A DNA stretch of 64,000 nt from Shinisaurus crocodilurus (Eukaryota; Chordata; Lepidosauria; Squamata; Shinisauridae): the NCBI GenBank assembly GCA_021292165.1, contig CM037878.1:12644471-12708470 (forward strand). Reading direction: 5' to 3'. Under the pieces are notes generated by a model that saw nothing but the letters and a program-made list of their open reading frames with translations, was not told the DNA's origin and did no database searches. The position numbers were made by a program, and so were the translations under genes. Below, one piece after another: positions 1 through 43,899 of the stretch; positions within the stretch are counted from its first letter, which is position 1; the number at the start of each line of letters is the position of its first letter.

Positions 1-1384
1 AAAAAAAAAAAGGAAGACGTTATCTGGGATGAGTACAGCAACAAATGTAAATACCAAAACTCTGTCTAGCTCTTATAAGAGGCAATCTGAACTGTAAGAG
101 AAACAAGGGATCTTTAGCTTTGGCTCTCAGAATTCTTGAACCGAGGCAGCCTGCATTTAACGGCCTGAATAGGAAACTCTCATATGAGTTACATTTGAAG
201 CAGAGCCGTCCCAAGACATTTGCTGCCTGAGGAGAAGCACAAGATGGCGTCCTCTCCCCATTTTGTGTACAAAAGCTGCCTAGATGGTTTCTTCAACACT
301 GGTGATGGAACAGCACCCTCCATTGATCCTAAGGGTAGCAGTCTAGCTTAGGGAGGCCGTGAGGCACACAGCTCTCTCCTAAAATATCTTGCTGCCACCT
401 CCCAGCATCTGCCACCTGAGGCGACTGCTTCACCCTGCCTAATGGTAGGGTCAGCCCTGATATGATTAGAGCAGCCAGGAGGTTCAGATTTTACTGGGTT
501 GTATCATTTGGGGGAGGAGGGGATTTGTATCTTTTAATGTTCCACACCATATATATAACTCCATGCACATACAAATGAGAATTATGCCAGGGAGAAGAGG
601 CCTAGCAGCCTAGCCTTCTCTCTGACATGCTCCTTCTGCATGTACAGAGCCTTTTTGAGGATTCAAATATGATCGCCAGCCAAAATGGTACAGCCAAGTG
701 AAATCTGCCCTGTGTGACTGTTCTACTCATATGTTTCAGCTCTTGAGATGGGCATTTCTAAGCTAGGGAGGTATTCTGAAGCAGAGAGAGAGAGAGAGAG
801 AGAGATCACAAAGAAAGCCATGTTAAGAGCCCCCCATCTGCCTAACCTGACACAGACAGAGAGATACAGTCCAGAGCAGGGCTCCCCCCATGAAACTGGT
901 CTATTGCTCATGCACTGTCCTTCTATCAGTCTCCTCACCTGCCCTGCTCTCCTGACTACTCTGGCCTGCAGGACTCTAATTTTGCCGACAGCATCCTGTC
1001 CTAATGGTTTGGAGCATTTAAACTTTATTTTAAAGGCACCATCTCTGGGTGGTGACCTGGCAATCCCAGTGCTCCCAAACTGTAAATCCACTGCAGCAGG
1101 GCAGGGCTAGATTAACAATGGAGTTGTAGAGGTGTATATAAGGGTATGAATGGCCTATGCAAAAGATCAGGGCCAGGAAGGTCAGCTTTTGCCAGATCTA
1201 TTTCATCAATCAAATCAAATCAAGCTGCCAAGGCTGGGGTGAAAGCCAGTTAATCAGTACAGGGAAGCCAAACAGTGGAGCCAGCAGCAGAACAAAAAGG
1301 AGTCTCATGCCAGGCAAGAGTATATCTGGAAGCCGAGTCAAAAACAGGGTGTTTTTGCCAGGCCAGCACCAGTTTTGAAAATAC
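1..1384. other. Upstream intergenic DNA, no gene recognised
   Basis: Starts with an A-run. Overlapping frames of about 120 codons at 720-1110 cover a GA microsatellite on both strands and show no recognisable family, so they are not called as genes. Confidence 0.6.
785..806 (+). repeat. (GA)n microsatellite
   Basis: A run of GA dinucleotides. Apparent frames on both strands across it are not genes. Confidence 0.9.
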
Positions 1385-2085
1385 AACTGCCAAGATCAGA
1401 CTGCCCTTATACAAATCTATGGTGCGACTGCACTTAGAAAACTGTGTACAGTTCTGGTCACCGCACCTAAAAAAGGAAATTGTAGAATTGGAAAAAGTGC
1501 AGAAAACGAAAATGATCAAGGGGCTGGAGCAACTCCCATATGAGGAAAGGTTACAGCAGCTGGGATTGTTTAGCTTAGAAAAAAGGTGAGTCAGGGGAGA
1601 CATGATAGAGGAGTACAGAATTATGCATGGAGTGGAGAACGTGGACAGGGAGACATTTTTCTCCCTCTCTCATAATACTAGAACCCAAAGGGGTCATCCC
1701 ATGAAGCTGATTGGTGGGAGATTCAGGACAGATAAAACCAAGTACTTCTTCAAACAGCGCATAGTTAAACTATGGAATTCACTTCCACAAGATGTAGTGA
1801 CGGCCACCAATTTGGACAGCTTTAAAAGGGGATTGGACAAATTCATGGAAGAGAAGGCTATCAATGGCTACTAGTCCTGACTGACTATATGCTACCTCCA
1901 GGATCAGAAGCAGTATGCTTGTGTACACCAGTTGCTGGGGAACATGGGTGGGAGGCTGCTGTTGCACTCATGTCCTGCTTGTGGGATCCTGTGGCCAGCT
2001 GGTTGGCCTCTGTGTGAACAGAATGCTGGACTAGATGGACCCTTGATCTGATCCAGCATGGCTTTTCTTATGTTCTCATGTTCAC
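1385..2085 (+). mobile_element. CR1/L3-type LINE, 3' end with broken ORF2
   Basis: Frames at 1275-1589 and 1602-1874 encode the end of a CR1-superfamily ORF2: [30 protein letters not shown], then FFSLSHNTRTQRGHPMKLIG and VKLWNSLPQDVV. A stop and frame change near 1588 separate them. The 3' region GTACACCAGTTGCTGGGGAA recurs at 4375, 17940 and, inverted, 51200. Confidence 0.88.
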
Positions 2086-2339
2086 CAGATAGCAGGAGCT
2101 CAGAATCAAGAACTCCCAGGAAGGCTGTCTCAGAGAAGTTACAGAGCAGGCATCTTGACTGGAACTTGAAACAAGTAGGAAGAACATCAGAGACTGAAAG
2201 CTGGGCCCAGGTGTGCAGGTAGTAAGTCCTGGGGTCTCTGGGAAGGGACCATATATCACAGTGGTAAAGCACCTGAGAGATGAGAGGAGGAAGGCAAAAG
2301 GAGAGGGCAGTTTAACTTTGAAGACTCAGGGGTGTGAGG

Positions 2340-3130
2340 GGTGTTTATTTATTTATTTATTTATTTATTTGTTGTATTTATGGATCGCCCATCTGGCCGG
2401 CAAACCGGCCACTCTGGGCGATGTAAAATATGATAAAATACAGAATAAAATACATTTAAAACAGTATAACATTTTAAAATCTTAGCCCACCCCATATTCC
2501 CGCCTGAACAGCCATGTTTTTAGTGAGCGGCGGAAGCTCAGCAGAGAGGGGGCATGGCGGAAGTCATTAGGGAGAGAGTTCCACAATATGGGGGCCGCCA
2601 CAGAAAAGGCCCTCTTCCTAGTCCCCACCAGTCTAGCTGCTCTGGCTGGAGGGACAAGGAGAAGGCCGTCTGTGGCAGATCTTGTTGAGTGGCCTACTTG
2701 GTGTTGCTGGAGACGCTCCTTGAGATAACCTGGACCGGAGCCGTATAGGGTTTTAAAGGTCAAAACCAACATCTTGAATTCGGCTCGGCAAGAAACTGGT
2801 AGCCAGTGCAGCTCCTTGAGCACTGGAGTGATGTGATCCCGCCGGCGGCTGCCTTTAACCAGGCGAGCCGCTGCATTCTGTACCAGCTGTGTAGCTTCCA
2901 AACCATCTTCCAGGGTAACCCCACGTAGAGTGCATTACAGTAATCTAAGCGAGAGGAGGCCAAGGCATGAACCACTGATGGGAGCAGATGATTAGGATGA
3001 TAGGGGCACAGCTGCCGTATCAGATGGAGATGATACAGCGCCGCTCGGCTCACAGCTGACATCTAAGCCTCCATGGACAGCTGGGAGTCTAAAATGACCC
3101 CCAAGCTGCGAACCTGTTGAATCTATTTCA
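2340..3130 (-). mobile_element. L2-like LINE 3' end, antisense
   Basis: Minus-strand frames 3062-2760 and 2901-2482 encode ASSRLDYCNALYVGLP, VQNAAARLVKGSRRRDHITP, VLKELHWLPVSCRAEFK, FKTLYGSGPGYLKERLQ and LWNSLPNDFRHAPSLLSFR. These are the C-terminal ORF2 signatures of L2/CR1-superfamily LINEs. A frameshift lies near 2900. The 3' end is a TTTA microsatellite at 2344-2371. Confidence 0.88.
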
Positions 3131-3769
3131 GCAGGAGGGCTGAATTCAATTTCAGATAAGCTCTCAAGGACCAGATTCCAGTGGTGGGCGGGGCCAAAGG
3201 GAAAAGGGGAGGAACTAAAATACCAGCCTATTTTAGCTTAAAGCTCATACTGCCAGTAACTAAGCCTTAGGAGAGGGATTTCAACCTTTTAGAATCGGGG
3301 TGGGGAACTGCACAAAAGCTGGGAGATCCCCAAACCAGTTGGGGGGAAAGGGGGCATGGCCTTCTGGGGAAGCTCAGATGGTGAGATTGGGGACGCCAGG
3401 TGGGCTGGATTCGGTCCATGGGCCTGAGGTTCATCACCTCTGCTCTCTGTCCCCAGAGGTTAAAACAAAAGTCTCCCAGGAATGCAGTATGTCAGGGCCT
3501 GACCTGAAGTTTCGAAGGGAAGGAGTGAAATCTCAGGGTGAGCCTGGAGCTGGAAGCAAGCTGTTTCCCACAGGGCCTCCCCACTGCTGTCTTCTTCCCC
3601 CATTCTAAAGCTTAAACCATCCTCTTTCCAGCATGACTGGGGGGGTGGGCACCAATACAACCATAGTAAATTTATTCTGGAAAGACAGCGAAGGGCAAGA
3701 AATCTGCTCTGGAGATCAATTAGCAGGAGAGATTTGAGATATCTTTCTTCTTTTTAAATATCTATGGAT

Positions 3770-3951
3770 GCAGTCCTATGCAAGTTTAGAGAGAAAAAAA
3801 GGCCTACAGCTCCCAGCATGCCCCAGCCAGCTGGCTGGGGCATGCTGGGAGCTGTAGGCCTTTTTTCTTTCTAAACTTGCATAGCTGGCTGGGGCATGCT
3901 GGGAGTTGTAGGCCAAAAACATCTGGGGACCCAAGGTTGGAGAACACTGGG
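3770..3951. mobile_element. Composite MITE: complete family B palindrome joined to the right half of family A
   Basis: Positions 3770-3886 form a near-perfect palindrome with outer sequence ATGCAAGTTTAGAGAG and inner CTACAGCTCCCAGCATGCC. Directly after it, 3887-3951 is the right half of a family A hAT MITE ending in GGTTGGAGAACACTG; no left half is present. The two share the inner core but have different ends. Confidence 0.8.
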
Positions 3952-4089
3952 CTAGAGACTAGAAAGGGAGAGAAACAATACTGCCCTAACATTTTCGAAG
4001 TTAAAAAAAAAAACAAAACTTTTGTTCAAGGAGGCAGGGAGGGGGAGAGCTTCATGGGTGCCGCACTGGGGACCCCTGATCCACAAAGT

Positions 4090-4245
4090 TCCAGAGGGGT
4101 AGCTGCGTTGGTGGGTTGCAGCAAAAACAACAGAGTCTTGTGGCAACTTCATCTGATGAAGTGGACAGTGTCCATGAAGGCTTATGCAGAATAAATTTGT
4201 TAGTCGTTAAGGTGCCATAAGACTCTTTGGGTGCAATCCTATGCA
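4090..4245. repeat. Dispersed repeat (unclassified), also at 27.64 kb
   Basis: Contains CAGAGGGGTAGCTGCGTTGG, CTTCATCTGATGAAGTGGAC and GTTAAGGTGCCATAAGACTC. This family is widespread in reptile genomes; I do not assign its class. Confidence 0.6.
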
Positions 4246-4280
4246 TGTTTAGACAGAAAAAAGGCCTATGATTGCACCTT
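4205..4280. mobile_element. Family B MITE remnant
   Basis: The family B end GCAATCCTATGCATGTTTAG followed by AAAAAAGGCC, then an abrupt return to ATTGCACC. This is probably an internally deleted copy. Confidence 0.6.
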
Positions 4281-4364
4281 TTGTTGGTTTTTACGGATAC
4301 AAGGAACAGCATACACATGGCTCACATAACGGCTATGTGCCACGCTCCATGTTCAGAAGTGTCA

Positions 4365-4530
4365 TGCCCCTGAATTACCAGTTGCTGAGGGGCACGAGCG
4401 GGACGGTGCTATCACCCTCCTGTCCTGCGTGTGGGCTTCCCAGAGCCAGTTGGCTGGCTGGCCACTGACAGAAATGGGATGCGGGACTAGACACACCTTG
4501 CCTCTGATCTAAGTAGGGCTCTGCTTATAT
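4365..4530 (+). mobile_element. CR1/L3-type LINE 3' fragment
   Basis: CAGTTGCTGAGGGGCACGAG and CTCCTGTCCTGCGTGTGGGC match the 3' region of the copy at 1.9-2.05 kb. Confidence 0.65.
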
Positions 4531-4980
4531 ACTCATCTTGTATGACAATGTATGTATGGGCAAAGTTACTTATATATCATAAGCCATTTTCTAATACATT
4601 TTATCCCTATTTTATGGTAACATACATTTTGAATGCGTTTTTAAAAAATAAATAAATCGTGTTTTAAAAGGGTACCCGCCCTGAGCCCGTGGGAAAAGTA
4701 GTGGATTGCCTATTGGCTTCCTCGGCAGCTACCGGCCTGGTCTCCACGAGGTCTTCTCCACCGCCCCGCCCCGCCCCGCCCCCTCCTGGCTAGGCTCTTC
4801 CCCTACACCCCCCGCGGCCCCCTCCCCCAGCAAGAACGTCGGCTTCGTAATGCGTCGCCCGGCCCTCGCGCTCCTTCTCTGTCGCTCTCCGTGGATTGGC
4901 CCGCTTAGGCCCCGCCCCACCGCCGCCGCGCTCGCGCCTGCGCAGTGCCTCGCTCGGTCTCTGAGAGGAAGCGTTTCGCG

Positions 4981-36150
<31,170 letters not shown>

Positions 36151-36260
36151 ATTCCCGGAGGTGTTTTGGGGGTAGGGGTGGGAGGGAGTGGGACATGGCA
36201 CTGTGAGGCGGGACCAGCCTCCTCCACTTTTTTTTGTTATAAAAGAGTTCATCCTAGGAA

Positions 36261-36266
36261 AATAAA
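36261..36266 (+). promoter_or_regulatory. PSMD2: Polyadenylation signal of PSMD2
   Basis: A canonical AATAAA lies 111 bases after the stop codon. This implies a very short 3' UTR of about 130 bases, as in other vertebrate PSMD2 genes. The cleavage site is probably near 36280-36290. Confidence 0.85.
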
Positions 36267-36360
36267 CTGACTTCAATGTGAGCCTGGCCTCCTGTTTGCT
36301 CTATAAATAGAGGAAACCAGACATTCTTTTCCTTGGCTGAGGGGTGGGGAAAGTAGATTG

Positions 36361-38400
36361 CAGGATTGCCACTTTCCACAAGGTCAGAGAAATGGAAATT
36401 GGTCAGGGAAATTGGTTGAAAGTCAGGGGAAATGGTGATTAAGGTTTTTTGAGATGCCGCTGCAGGAGGACAGTCTGCGCTTGAGGCAGTTGGAGTAAAG
36501 AAGCGGCAGAATACAACTGTTAATGCAATGTTGCACACATATTCCATAATATGGTTTTGAAAACGTTTATTGGCTGATGGTAGTTAACAATAAAACAATA
36601 AAATGAACCTACATGTGATAACATAACCTCATTATGTAGAAGCTGTCTGGCTTCTTGCAATTGGGAAATTTGTGCATTCAAACAAACTGGAATCAGGTTC
36701 AGTTGATTTGAAGATGTGAATATTTTGACAGGGGTCAGCAAATTGTGGCTGGCTAGACTTAGTAGCCACCATTATTTCTTCTAGCCCGCTGTAAAGTCCA
36801 GTCCTGTCACAGTTTGTCTCCCAGCAAGTGTACCTGCCAAAAATGAACATTGTAGCACTTTGCAAGTGCTGGGAAAGAAAGGATAGGGGTGTAGGAAGGA
36901 CCCTTAGCAGCAGAATCTTCAGCTTTTTTGGGGGGCGTGCTCATGCCCATTGGCTGCCCTCACTTTTCCAGGTGTGGATAACCCAGGGGCACATGAGGTC
37001 CTCCCCAAAAATCTGAGGATCATGTGTAAAATGGTATTTTGGGGGCCACCCCCTCAATTGACCCCCCCCCTTCCGGGGTGTTGTTGTTGCGTGTGATCTC
37101 AAGTCCCAAGTATCCTCTCTGTTTTGCTATTGTCCCCGAGTTGCTAGCACCTCAGGGAGCAGCAAAACATGGGGGGATTCTCGGTACCGGGGGTACATGA
37201 GTTTGATGTTACTTTGACACATGTGAAACTGAGCCCTCCCTCCTGTCAATGGGAATTCCCCTCCAATTTTGAAGGTTACTCCAATGTGAGCCATGGGGGG
37301 GGGGCACTTGCAAAACTGGGGCGCCACTAAGGACACCTGATCCCCCCCCAAAGAAACCAGGTGATTGTGCTGCAAAAAGTGGGGCAAGAGCCCCTTTCCG
37401 CAAACCGTATCTCCCGAGGCTTTGCAATGAGCTGACAGGTCTGGACCTGTCAAACCTGTCAGCTCCTTGCAAAGGGGGGAAATACTTAACTGCAGCCTGG
37501 GGTAGGCATTGTACAGGGTGGGTGCCTGCTGGATTTGGCCAGCAGGGACCCACCCTGGTCTGTATCTAGCTTTGGGACCCCCTCACACTAACCTACCCTG
37601 CTCAATTTGTGAAAATTGATCAGGTTGGGTTAAAAAAGCACACGAGCACAATTATTTGCGCACATTATTGGCACTTCTTTAAAAAAAAGGGACAACCATG
37701 GGCAGCCCCTCCCAAAGTACCGCGGGTGGTCTTTGGCGGGCACCCCGTGGATGCCCTAATGGGGATTGCGAAAGCCGGCTTGACAGCCAGCTTTTGCAAT
37801 CTCCCACCCCCCAAAAATGGTTTTACAAAAAAGTCAAGCTGGTGGCGAGCCTGAAACAGCTCATGGTGGCAGTGGGGAGTGGAGGGAGCCTTTGCCAGCC
37901 ACGTCAAAGTGCCACTCGGGCACTTTTGAGGTGACTGGCAATGGTGGTCGCCTGCTAGCTGCTTGGCAAGAGCAGCAAGGATATTTTGCTGCTCTTGCCA
38001 GCTGGCTCACTTGTAGTCGGGGGTTGACCCACTATGGGTCGCGTTGTCTGGGTTCAGACAAAAACCCATCATGGGTCAAAGCCATGACTTTTCAGGGTGA
38101 CTTAACTCAAAAATAAGGCATCCTTACTAACCTGTCTTGGGTCCTCATGACACGGTTGTTGTGTCATGCGAACCCAGTCTCAGTGTTTAAAAAAGCTCAT
38201 ATTGAAGCTCCTATCTTGACACACACAAAAATGCCTTTCAGTAGTTGTGTAGTTTTAAACCATTTAATAAAACCGTTATTTAATGTAATGTAACCTATGA
38301 ATTCTTTTAACTTGGTATTTGAATGGTGGTCAGGGAAATTGACAAAAGTTGGTCAAGGAAAGTCAGGGAAATGGAAAATAAAATGTTAGTGGCAACCCTG
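36361..38400. mobile_element. Putative non-autonomous hAT-like element just past the PSMD2 polyadenylation signal
   Basis: The left end CAGGATTGCCAC and right end GTGGCAACCCTG are inverted copies with one mismatch. GATTG flanks both sides (36356-36360 and 38401-38405). Subterminal motifs such as GGTCAGGGAAATTG occur near both ends in the same orientation. No transposase-like frame was recognised in the ~2 kb interior. The boundary assignment is inference. Confidence 0.6.
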
Positions 38401-41324
38401 GATTGTAAACTGGTTGGGTCTTAGTCCCTTATATAGGGTTACCTGTAGCCTTACAGATTCAACTGCAACCTGGACATTAGTTATTAAGCGGCTTGTGTAG
38501 CTAGCATTATTGTTGTCTGAATGGAATTACTGATTTTCACAACAATACTTGCATTTCTTTACAACTTAAGGATATTTGGGCAAAGGTTGGGGTGCTTGAG
38601 AGATGAAGCAATGAAGGATTCCTGGAGGACACAGACAGGGCACCAAAGATCCCAAGTCTCGGCCCACTTTGATTTCAAAGTTAATCCACATAACCAACAG
38701 AATTCTGACTTGGTGACAAGCATAGGTCCCTTAAAATGGAAGGATGTTGGAGAAATCATTTGGCTATGGCTTCTACATCACCCAGCATTAATACATAGCA
38801 TATTGCCAGATTCCTTCAGGCCAGCAATTAAATTGAGCAACATCAGGGAAGGACACAACAGCAGAGTAATTTTCCATCCATTTTGTTTCCTTGCTTGGGG
38901 CAACGAAGGTAGGTGTGTGCAGTAAAACATGAATAGAACATTGGAATTGCATTCCCAGCCACAGGACAGTATTTGGGTCTGAGGAACTAGAAGTGAGAGA
39001 GGAAAAGACCTCAACAGATGTGAGGGAACTGCAGCAGCCCCATATATGTTGGGTAGAAGCTCAGAAGAAACTTCGTAAGTTCTATCAAAATGATGGGACA
39101 GCACGACACCTTACAATGCCAGAATAGATTTGCCCTTGAAGAAGGGTTTCTATCCACAGTGTGTTGGGCGACAGCAGGGCTGTCAAATGTAAGGCCTGAG
39201 GGTAAGGTCTGGCCCTTTGGTGTCTCCCAACGTGGCCTAGGGTACCCCACTGCTGCACTCCACACAAAAATACCAACTGCCTTCAGGGTTAGGAACGAAA
39301 AGCCCTTAGTAGGGCAGAGGAACGGACTCTGCACCAGCCTCCCCCACCATTAGCAGTGCAGGGTCGGGAGTGGAGCACAGTCAACCTCGGTCTGCAATTC
39401 CAAGTCCTGCATTGGCAGCCAAGCAGCGTGCTTGTGCTGGGGGCGGAGGGAGAACTGACAATTGAGGAGGCTGGTAAATGGTGCATGGCAGCATACCGTG
39501 AGGACTATTTTTTAAGAAGTCACCCATAGGTCCTACCACTTCATGCATGCATGCATGCTTGTGCACACCACAACTGTGATCTGGGTGAAAAGTGGTATGG
39601 TCCCTGGATGTGTGTTTGGCCCTCTAACTCTGAGTTTGACCATGGGCTATGGCAGTTGAGTAATCTGGATCTTGGCACTCCTTGAAGCATTTTCCCTTGC
39701 TTGTTTTACTCACTGCAGTTCTTCCCTTTTCTTCTTGGAAGTGAAGAGCTGACATGACACACCCTAAATTAAAAGAAAAGTTAGTCCTTCTATGTAGTGC
39801 ATGATGTATACATAAATAAGATCTCTTTCCTGGCCCCCTCCTCAAAATACTAATTCTTTATATATGCGGCTTTTGAATTGGGGAGAAGGTTACACTGCAG
39901 CTCTTCTTCCCGAACTGCAAGTTTTTTTTAATAATCAGGGAGTTGTATTTCAGGGGGAGGCATTTAATCATGCAATTCCTCCACTAGCAGTCTGGAGTGG
40001 TGCAGTTGTGAAACAGTTATATATCATCTCATCTGCTGTTAGCATGAACTGCTGATACAGGTGGCAGTATTGTGTAAATACAGCTTACAAGCACTGCTTT
40101 GTCAGACCTTGGTATATGTTGGCAAACATTTGGATGTAGTAACATCCAAATAGTGATGTGGATTGGAGGAGCAGAAATGATGTACAGAATAAAAGTTCCT
40201 GCAGTTCCAATGTGTTTTGGGTTTCATCAAGGCAATATTACTTATAAATATAGCTGCAAGGAGTGTATTCGGTATTGCATTACTCTGGTCTGTTTTCATT
40301 TAGGGCCATGGCCTCTGCTGCCTGCATCTCTGCTGTTATTTCCAATCTCAGATCAGAGATCATGGGGGTTTCCTCCAGGGGGCGTGGCTTGGAGGGCAAC
40401 GAGGAATCCAAGCAGGCTCCATGGGCCAGAGGTTCCCCATCCCTGATTTAGGCAGTGATGCTAAGTTGAATATGTTTTTTGCAGCTTCATTTGATAAGGG
40501 AATATTACTAGGCTGTGGGTACTTTTCCAGGATTCAGTCAATCTTTGTGTGTCTACAATGGTATGAATTGGATCAATCTTTGCTGTCACCACACACTCTT
40601 TGGCTTTTAGATAGTCCGACTGTACCTTTACTTCAGTATCGGATATCTTATCTACTGGGGCATATTTTTTTTAAAAGAGATGCTATGTACAGTAGAGTTT
40701 GCAAGATAGTCATCCTTATCTAGCCAAACAGAGACTTGCATTGCACTGATTGGCAAGCAGGCAGATTTGATCTTTTCCCCCTCGCTGCTGTGGGGCTGGA
40801 TGACTTTATTCTATTTCCGAGCTTCAAAGCCTCAAACCTGAGACAATATATGACCATCTGCCACATGGCTTGAGATGTTTGAATTCTCTTTTTTCTTAAA
40901 TAAACGAAGGGAGGCACCTTATCCTAGGGCTCCAGAATCCTTTGCTTTAGAGCCAGCTGCTATACAGCTGCTCTCCTTAAAGTGCAGTGGTTAGTCAGGA
41001 CCATGTTTATGCTACACTCCCCCCCCTCAAAAAAGTGGAGCCAGAGTAAATTTATGCAAATTGACATTTGATTGTGCTGGTCTGGGACAGTAAGGTACTG
41101 ATTGCTAACTACTAGAAATCTGCTTATGAGAGTTCACCTGCCCCTTCTTAAATGCAAAAATAGTTACAATATGTGTCATGTTCTGTGTTTAATTGGGCTC
41201 TTCCAGGCCTTTATTTGGGGAGGAGGGAATTCTGGTTTCAGTATTTTCCAGTTGGGGGTGGGCATTAACACCCGATGCAAGAAGAAAGTGTGGGATGAAA
41301 TGAACATTCAGCCCCTGAGGGTTC
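38401..41324. other. Intergenic DNA between PSMD2 and the second CpG island, no gene recognised
   Basis: A 134-codon frame at 38521-38925 has no recognisable motif. Fragments of hAT-type ends occur (40395-40448, GCCAGAGGTTCCCCATCCCT). Nothing else could be supported. Confidence 0.55.
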
Positions 41325-41412
41325 AGGGCTGTAATCTTATACCCATTTATCTGGAACTAAGCCCCACTGAACTCAGTGGGACTTTCTTAAGAGTATGAAT
41401 AGGATTGTCCAA
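41325..41412. mobile_element. Short repeat with inverted GCAATCCTAT-type ends
   Basis: GGGCTGTAATCTTATACCCA at the left, AAGCCCCACTGAACTCAGTG in the middle and GAATAGGATTGTCC at the right. It resembles the element split by a MITE at 43.6-43.8 kb. Confidence 0.6.
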
Positions 41413-42529
41413 CCAGAGTCTAGCAAGGACCAGATCTGTTAACCTAAAGGTTAGGTTAAGAACATTAAAAATGAAAAAAACAAACTAAGAGCTGGTGGAT
41501 CCTGCTCCTAGTCCTACTGTCTGCAGTTGCACGGCCATTAAGCAGGCCAGAGATGGGGCCGAGCTCAAGAAATTATCAGCATTTGGCTGCAAGAGCTCCA
41601 ACAAAGAAAGGCCTCCAACAATCTTTTGGGAGAACTGAATATCCTCCCCACCTCCGACCTCTTACCAGGCACTTGTTAATGTGGCTACAACTGAAATGAA
41701 CCATGTGTGTTGGGAGTGGCAAGAAAGACCAGGCTTGAAGGGTTGGGAGCAAAGGCACTAATCTTGTAAATGGAATAGAAAAGCAGGACAGAGGATTTTG
41801 AAACAGACGAAGCATTTAAAAAGATTATTTGCAACATATTCTGGAGAAAAATAAGTGGGCCTGAGGAATGAAAATCCGGAACAAGTTGGGCATAATTTTT
41901 TTCAGGCACCTGAGAATATCTCCCATCTGGCTCAAAGGCCAGGTTTTGTGGAGGTAGTGTGGGAGCAATGCTGGAAGAACAAGGCCACACTTAACTGATT
42001 AATTGCTGAGTCAGTGCTATGGAAAAGAGCAACGCTCCCTCCTGACCTGAGCGTTGGATGCTGGTGAACAAGCAATATCTCATAGGAAATAATGTTTCAG
42101 TTGATTCACCTACTCGTGCTTTTTGGGGAGTGTGGTGGTATGAAGTGACAGCTACAGAGAATTTGTATCATGTGTCAATGTAAGTAACAGTAAGCAACTA
42201 TCTTGTCTGTTGACTAACCAACAGTATGTGCTTCTGAGGCATCTCTTGACAACTGGTTTCATCTGCTGCTACATCTGATCAAAACCAGAGTGCAAGATAT
42301 GGGTGCGCAGTGTGATTTGGCAGAAGTGCATATTTCCGCCCTGCCTCTAGTTTGTTAAAAAAAACAAAACTGCCAAGGACCTGGAAGAATGTTTAATGAA
42401 TTTGGGCTTTAGCAGGTTAAGGAATGTCTTATTTCTGAAGCCAAACTATGCCCACATTGGTTTTGCAAAGACAGCTTACTTTTTAACATCGGCACGTGAA
42501 AGTGCATCATGGTTTATTTATAGCCTAAT

Positions 42530-43300
42530 CATTGTTTGTTTATATCCATTTTCCCTCAAAAAGGAAGCCCAAACCAGTTAACAACATACAAAATACAATA
42601 ATAAAATATCAAAAGACAATATGAAAAATTATCTGACAAAATTACAATAAGCCTATAAACAAATTTTCAATTCAAAACTTAAACATCAAGTCAATAAATA
42701 CAAAATTCGTAAATGAATGGAGATAATAAAATACAACCTGTATTTTAACCAAAAATACATCCTGCTCCAGCAGCCAATATTGTGCAAACTGTTTAGATGT
42801 ACCATTAAAAGAAACAAATTCCCCCTGAAAGTGAAGTCCTTCATGATGGTCATTTCCCCAAGCTGGTGTAGTTGATGGAAGTTGTAGTTTAGAACACCTA
42901 GAGGGCAAAAGGTTGCTGACTATATGGTTATTTTGGTTAATATTTCTATTTGTGGTCTTTATATATTCTAACCCTGTGGCCTACAGGTAAAGCACCACAA
43001 AAGAATCCGCAGCCCAGCAGGTCAAGTGCCTACTGGAATTAAAAAGTCTTACCCAGCCAGTGAAAAGCAAGGAGAGGATGAGATAAAGGGGCCTCCGAGG
43101 TAGGGCGTGTTGGAGCTGACCCTCTCCTGCTTCTAAGCAGCCATGCCTCCAGCAAATGAATTTGCAGCCAGTGTAGCTATTGTAAAATAGGTATAATATG
43201 CTCCTAGGTTAAGCCTCCTTGCTGCTGCATTTTGGATCAGCTGCCGGAGACACTGCAAAGGCACTCTAAAATTGTAAATCCCATCTGGAAGTTACTCTTC
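42530..43300 (-). mobile_element. L2-like LINE 3' region, diverged
   Basis: The A-rich 3' end (AACATACAAAATACAATAATA) at 42580 and GCAGCCAGTGTAGCTATTGT plus GCTGCTGCATTTTGGATCAG at 43165-43240 resemble the antisense L2-like copies. No intact frame remains. Confidence 0.6.
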
Positions 43301-43604
43301 TGTGGTTTATCCTTCAAGTGCTAATGGTCCGTGGCCATACTGCTTCCGAGTATGGAGGTTCCATTTAGATATCCTTCCTGCCTAAATTGATGCAAAATGC
43401 CATGAAATGAAAATGGGGTAATGGGGAGTGTGGGAAGCGGGGCCCACCAAACCACACACGTAAAGCACACGAACATTCAGGTCTCCTAACGAGGGCGGAG
43501 GGAGGGTAAGTTTGCCTCTGTACCTGAAGGAGGCAAAACAGCTCGAAGCCTGCCAATCTCCGTGTACGCTGATCCAGGAGTAATCCCCCACCTTTTGGGA
43601 TTCG

Positions 43605-43832
43605 CCCCTTGGACTGCAATCCTATACACCAACCTGGCGCCTTCCAGATGATGGGAGTTGGACTGCAACTCCCATCATCCTCAACCAGTTGGGGGTGGGG
43701 ATGATGAGAGTTGCAGTCCAACACATCTGGAGGGCGCCAGGCTCGGGAAGGCTGCTATACGCACACGCTCAGCTAAGTCTCAATGAACTCAATGGGGCTT
43801 TACTTCTGAGCAGACATGTCTAGGATTGCACT
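43605..43832. mobile_element. Family C MITE nested in another squamate-type repeat
   Basis: The outer element starts GGACTGCAATCCTATACACC and ends GTCTAGGATTGCAC. A family C palindrome (43628-43752) with GTTGGACTGCAACTCCCATC sits inside it. The outer sequence AACTCAATGGGGCTTTACTT also occurs at 41360-41385. Confidence 0.7.
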
Positions 43833-43852
43833 TTTCGTTTGGAAGGGAAACG

Positions 43853-43874
43853 CCTGTGTGTGTGTGTGTGTGTA
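43853..43874 (+). repeat. (TG)n microsatellite upstream of the second CpG island
   Basis: About 11 TG units. Confidence 0.9.
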
Positions 43875-43899
43875 ATCCTCTTTCCTTTACTCCCCCCCC

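Noticed and set aside
723..1110. Two overlapping frames of about 120 codons on opposite strands
   Set aside because: They share a GA microsatellite and show no family.
38521..38925. 134-codon + frame after the PSMD2 gene
   Set aside because: No recognisable domain, no splice context, and it sits in repeat-rich intergenic DNA. Homology search would be needed to revive it.
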